Positions 5,982 through 7,507 of a stretch of 7,507 bases of DNA are shown here, piece after piece. This stretch comes from Acidobacteriota bacterium (lineage in GTDB: Bacteria > Acidobacteriota > Aminicenantia > Aminicenantales > Aminicenantaceae): contig JAUWSR010000186.1 in NCBI GenBank assembly GCA_030609975.1, forward strand, positions 1-7,507, read 5' to 3'. A program made the position numbers and the translations under genes. Every line of letters starts with the position of its first letter. The first letter of the stretch is position 1. Under the pieces are notes generated by a model, which had not been told where the DNA came from, searched no databases, and saw only the letters and a list, made by a program, of their open reading frames with translations.

Positions 5982-7159
5982 GTCATCCTCCCCCGTAATG
6001 CCTCGGTGGGTTCCAGTTTGGCGATCCTGCGTGTGGGAAGGTAGCTCACAATGGTGGTGACACCAAGCACGAGGAGCACAGTGCCCACCACCAGCCCTGC
6101 GGTGATCGCTGGATAGAGCGTGTCTCCGATTGCAAAACCATAACTGTCCATTGCACCCGGCATGGCCCAGCCCACCTTGTTCGAGTACAGCAGGAGCGGG
6201 ATGCCATAAACGGCCGCCACGCCAGCAGCCAGAACGCTGTGCAAAACACCCTCTATAGTAAAGAGTGCGATGACCTTTAGCCGGGTGAGACCGAGAGCCA
6301 TCAGGGTTCCTATCTCCCTCTTGCGTTTGAAGATGGAGAAGATCTGGGTATCGAATATGGCCAGCATGGCCAGAAGCAGCAGGACGATGTAGAAGATCGA
6401 GGAACCCACTGTCTTCTGCTTAACCAAGGCCCGCACATCTTTCATGAGATAATCTATGTCCCGGAAAATCCAGCCCGATACGCTGCCCACCAGGTTCTTG
6501 TCCCCGTCCTTTTCCACGACGACTATGGTGGCCTCACCTTCCATGCGCGTTAATTCCTGCAGTTTGTCCAGTGCCACCCAGAACTGACCCTGGTCGATGC
6601 TGGGCACCGAAGTCCGGAACACCTGGGCGACCTTGAACTCACGGGCGTCAAAAACTCCTCCGGCATCCCTCCACCGGAGGGTCACGACATCACCCACCCT
6701 GAGCCCGGTGTTGGATGACATCCGCCCTCCAATGAGCACCGGAAGTTCGTCTCCATCCGATTCGAGAAATTGCGAGGGAAGCGAGATTATCTCCTGATCA
6801 GCCTCAATTCCCCTGAGCGAAGCAGACATCATACGGCCGTTGGGATAGGCGGCCGCTTGAATAACCAGAATGGGAGTAGCTTTTTTTTGTACCACCATAT
6901 CCTGCAGCTGCCCGGGCAGTGTGCCGTGGGCATCCTCCAAAGTAAGAGGATCGTAGGGATCATATGCCGGCTGCCAGTACTGTCCACCGCCATACTCAGC
7001 CTCAACCTGCTGGCGCATGGCCTGTTCTCCGATGCCCAGATTATATCCTTGCATCCAGATAATGGCGACGAATGCGAACGAAAGAACCCCCACGTTGAGC
7101 CAAGTCCTGATCCCGGCCCCCAACAGGTTCCGCAGGGCCAATTTGAAAAGCGTTTTCAT
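5978..7159 (-). CDS. ABC transporter permease, FtsX/MacB/LolC type (first permease)
   Basis: This 393-residue inner-membrane permease has the same fold class as the downstream permease but a clearly different sequence. TM1 is at about 18-37, a periplasmic domain at about 40-248, TM2 at about 252-275, TM3 at about 299-323 and TM4 at about 351-374. Family marks are LIGGRMSSNTGLRVGDVVTL in the periplasmic domain (142-161), the coupling segment FKRKREIGTLMALGLTR (277-293) after TM2, and the classic tail PTRRIAKLEPTEALRG (375-390). The start overlaps the ATPase stop as ATGA. A purine-rich GGGAGAGG (complement of 7164-7171) serves as ribosome binding site. With the other permease and the ATPase it should form an ATPase-dimer/permease-heterodimer exporter like LolCDE. 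The gene is not named lolC or lolE because two-permease exporters of this class also serve other substrates. Confidence 0.93.
   Translation of the reverse strand: MKTLFKLALRNLLGAGIRTWLNVGVLSFAFVAIIWMQGYNLGIGEQAMRQQVEAEYGGGQYWQPAYDPYDPLTLEDAHGTLPGQLQDMVVQKKATPILVIQAAAYPNGRMMSASLRGIEADQEIISLPSQFLESDGDELPVLIGGRMSSNTGLRVGDVVTLRWRDAGGVFDAREFKVAQVFRTSVPSIDQGQFWVALDKLQELTRMEGEATIVVVEKDGDKNLVGSVSGWIFRDIDYLMKDVRALVKQKTVGSSIFYIVLLLLAMLAIFDTQIFSIFKRKREIGTLMALGLTRLKVIALFTIEGVLHSVLAAGVAAVYGIPLLLYSNKVGWAMPGAMDSYGFAIGDTLYPAITAGLVVGTVLLVLGVTTIVSYLPTRRIAKLEPTEALRGRMT
7156..7159 (-). other. ATGA stop/start overlap, ATPase to first permease
   Basis: The ATPase TGA and the permease ATG share ATGA. This is the third such junction in the unit and places the ATPase in the same operon. 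Confidence 0.85.
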
Positions 7160-7507
7160 TGATCCTCTCCCGAGCGTCCTTCCGGTTGCATAGCCTCATC
7201 TTTAGCCACCTGGCCGTCGATCAGAGTGATCTTGCGCCTCAGATAACGGATGACCTTCTCATCATGCGTGGCAAAGATAAAGGTGGTATCCAGGTTCTGG
7301 TTGAGCGCCACCATTGTGTCGAGGATATGGAAGGAGTTTTCCGCATCCAAGTTGGCCGTGGGTTCGTCCGCAAGTATGATCGTCGGCTTTTTGACCACAG
7401 CCCGGGCAATAGCCACACGCTGACTCTGCCCGCCCGAGAGCTGAGAAGGCTTGGACTTGGCGCGGTCTGCCAGACCCACCCACTCCAAGGCATCCATTGT
7501 CATCTTT
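7156..7507 (-). CDS. ABC transporter ATPase, LolD/MacB type, C-terminal part (5' end outside window)
   Basis: The frame is open to the right window edge, so the ATG at 7503 is internal and not the real start. About 116 codons of the nucleotide-binding domain are visible. They include the LSGGQ signature followed by SQRVAIARA (LSGGQ at 7426-7440), Walker B with its catalytic glutamate in ILADEPTANLD (glutamate codon 7363-7365), the D-loop, and the switch histidine in FATHDEKV (codon 7264-7266). The DEPTANLD form and the short C-terminus fit the LolD/MacB/FtsE group of about 220-250 residues that works with FtsX-type permeases. Walker A and the Q-loop lie outside the window. It energises the two permeases encoded immediately downstream. 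The operon promoter and any earlier genes are also beyond the edge. Confidence 0.95.
   Translation of the reverse strand, partial: KMTMDALEWVGLADRAKSKPSQLSGGQSQRVAIARAVVKKPTIILADEPTANLDAENSFHILDTMVALNQNLDTTFIFATHDEKVIRYLRRKITLIDGQVAKDEAMQPEGRSGEDQ

Noticed and set aside
6770..7162. A 130-residue plus-strand open frame opposite the first permease
   Set aside because: It mirrors the permease N-terminal coding region, and the product has no coherent domain or membrane pattern.
3967..7507. Naming the operon lolCDE with lolA
   Set aside because: The permeases and ATPase are of the right class, but MacB-, LolCDE- and other FtsX-type exporters share these motifs, and half of the ATPase is missing from the window. 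The sequence does not show the substrate.

Overview
This 7.5 kb stretch looks like a Gram-negative (diderm) bacterial chromosome with roughly balanced base composition. Three things point to a double membrane: N-terminal export signals on three proteins, a LolA-fold periplasmic carrier-type protein, and a LolCDE/MacB-type ABC transporter. The species cannot be named from sequence alone. The mix of an exported sugar hydrolase, a small aromatic-rich secreted protein and an FtsX-type exporter would suit an Acidobacteria- or Aminicenantes-like heterotroph, but that is only an impression. There are no RNA genes, insertion sequences, CRISPR arrays or phage genes.

Layout, left to right. (1) 1-483, plus strand: the C-terminal part of a D-isomer-specific 2-hydroxyacid dehydrogenase, cut by the left window edge. 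(2) 484-734: a 251-base gap with a perfect 13-base dyad, a weak promoter candidate and a strong Shine-Dalgarno. (3) 735-1259, plus: a small exported protein of unrecognised family. (4) 1260-1363: a gap with an imperfect GC-rich inverted repeat overlapping a good sigma70-like promoter. (5) 1364-3943, plus: a large exported glycoside hydrolase with an (alpha/alpha)6 barrel related to the amylo-alpha-1,6-glucosidase domain of glycogen debranching enzymes. (6) A 23-base convergent junction without a visible terminator. (7) 3967-7507, minus: an operon read right to left as ABC ATPase (cut by the right edge), FtsX-type permease, second FtsX-type permease, and LolA-like outer membrane lipoprotein-sorting protein. 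All three of its gene junctions are ATGA stop/start overlaps.

How the genes work together. The minus-strand genes form one translationally coupled unit. They plausibly encode an exporter that lifts a lipid, lipoprotein or other hydrophobic substrate out of the inner membrane and passes it to a periplasmic carrier, as LolCDE does with LolA. The plus-strand genes suggest extracytoplasmic sugar handling: the hydrolase would release glucose or similar residues from an oligosaccharide in the periplasm or outside the cell. The small secreted protein beside it may be a partner, but it has its own gap and signals. No system here is clearly new. The least explained parts are the small secreted protein, the exported divergent debranching-like enzyme and the regulatory-looking structure in the two plus-strand gaps.
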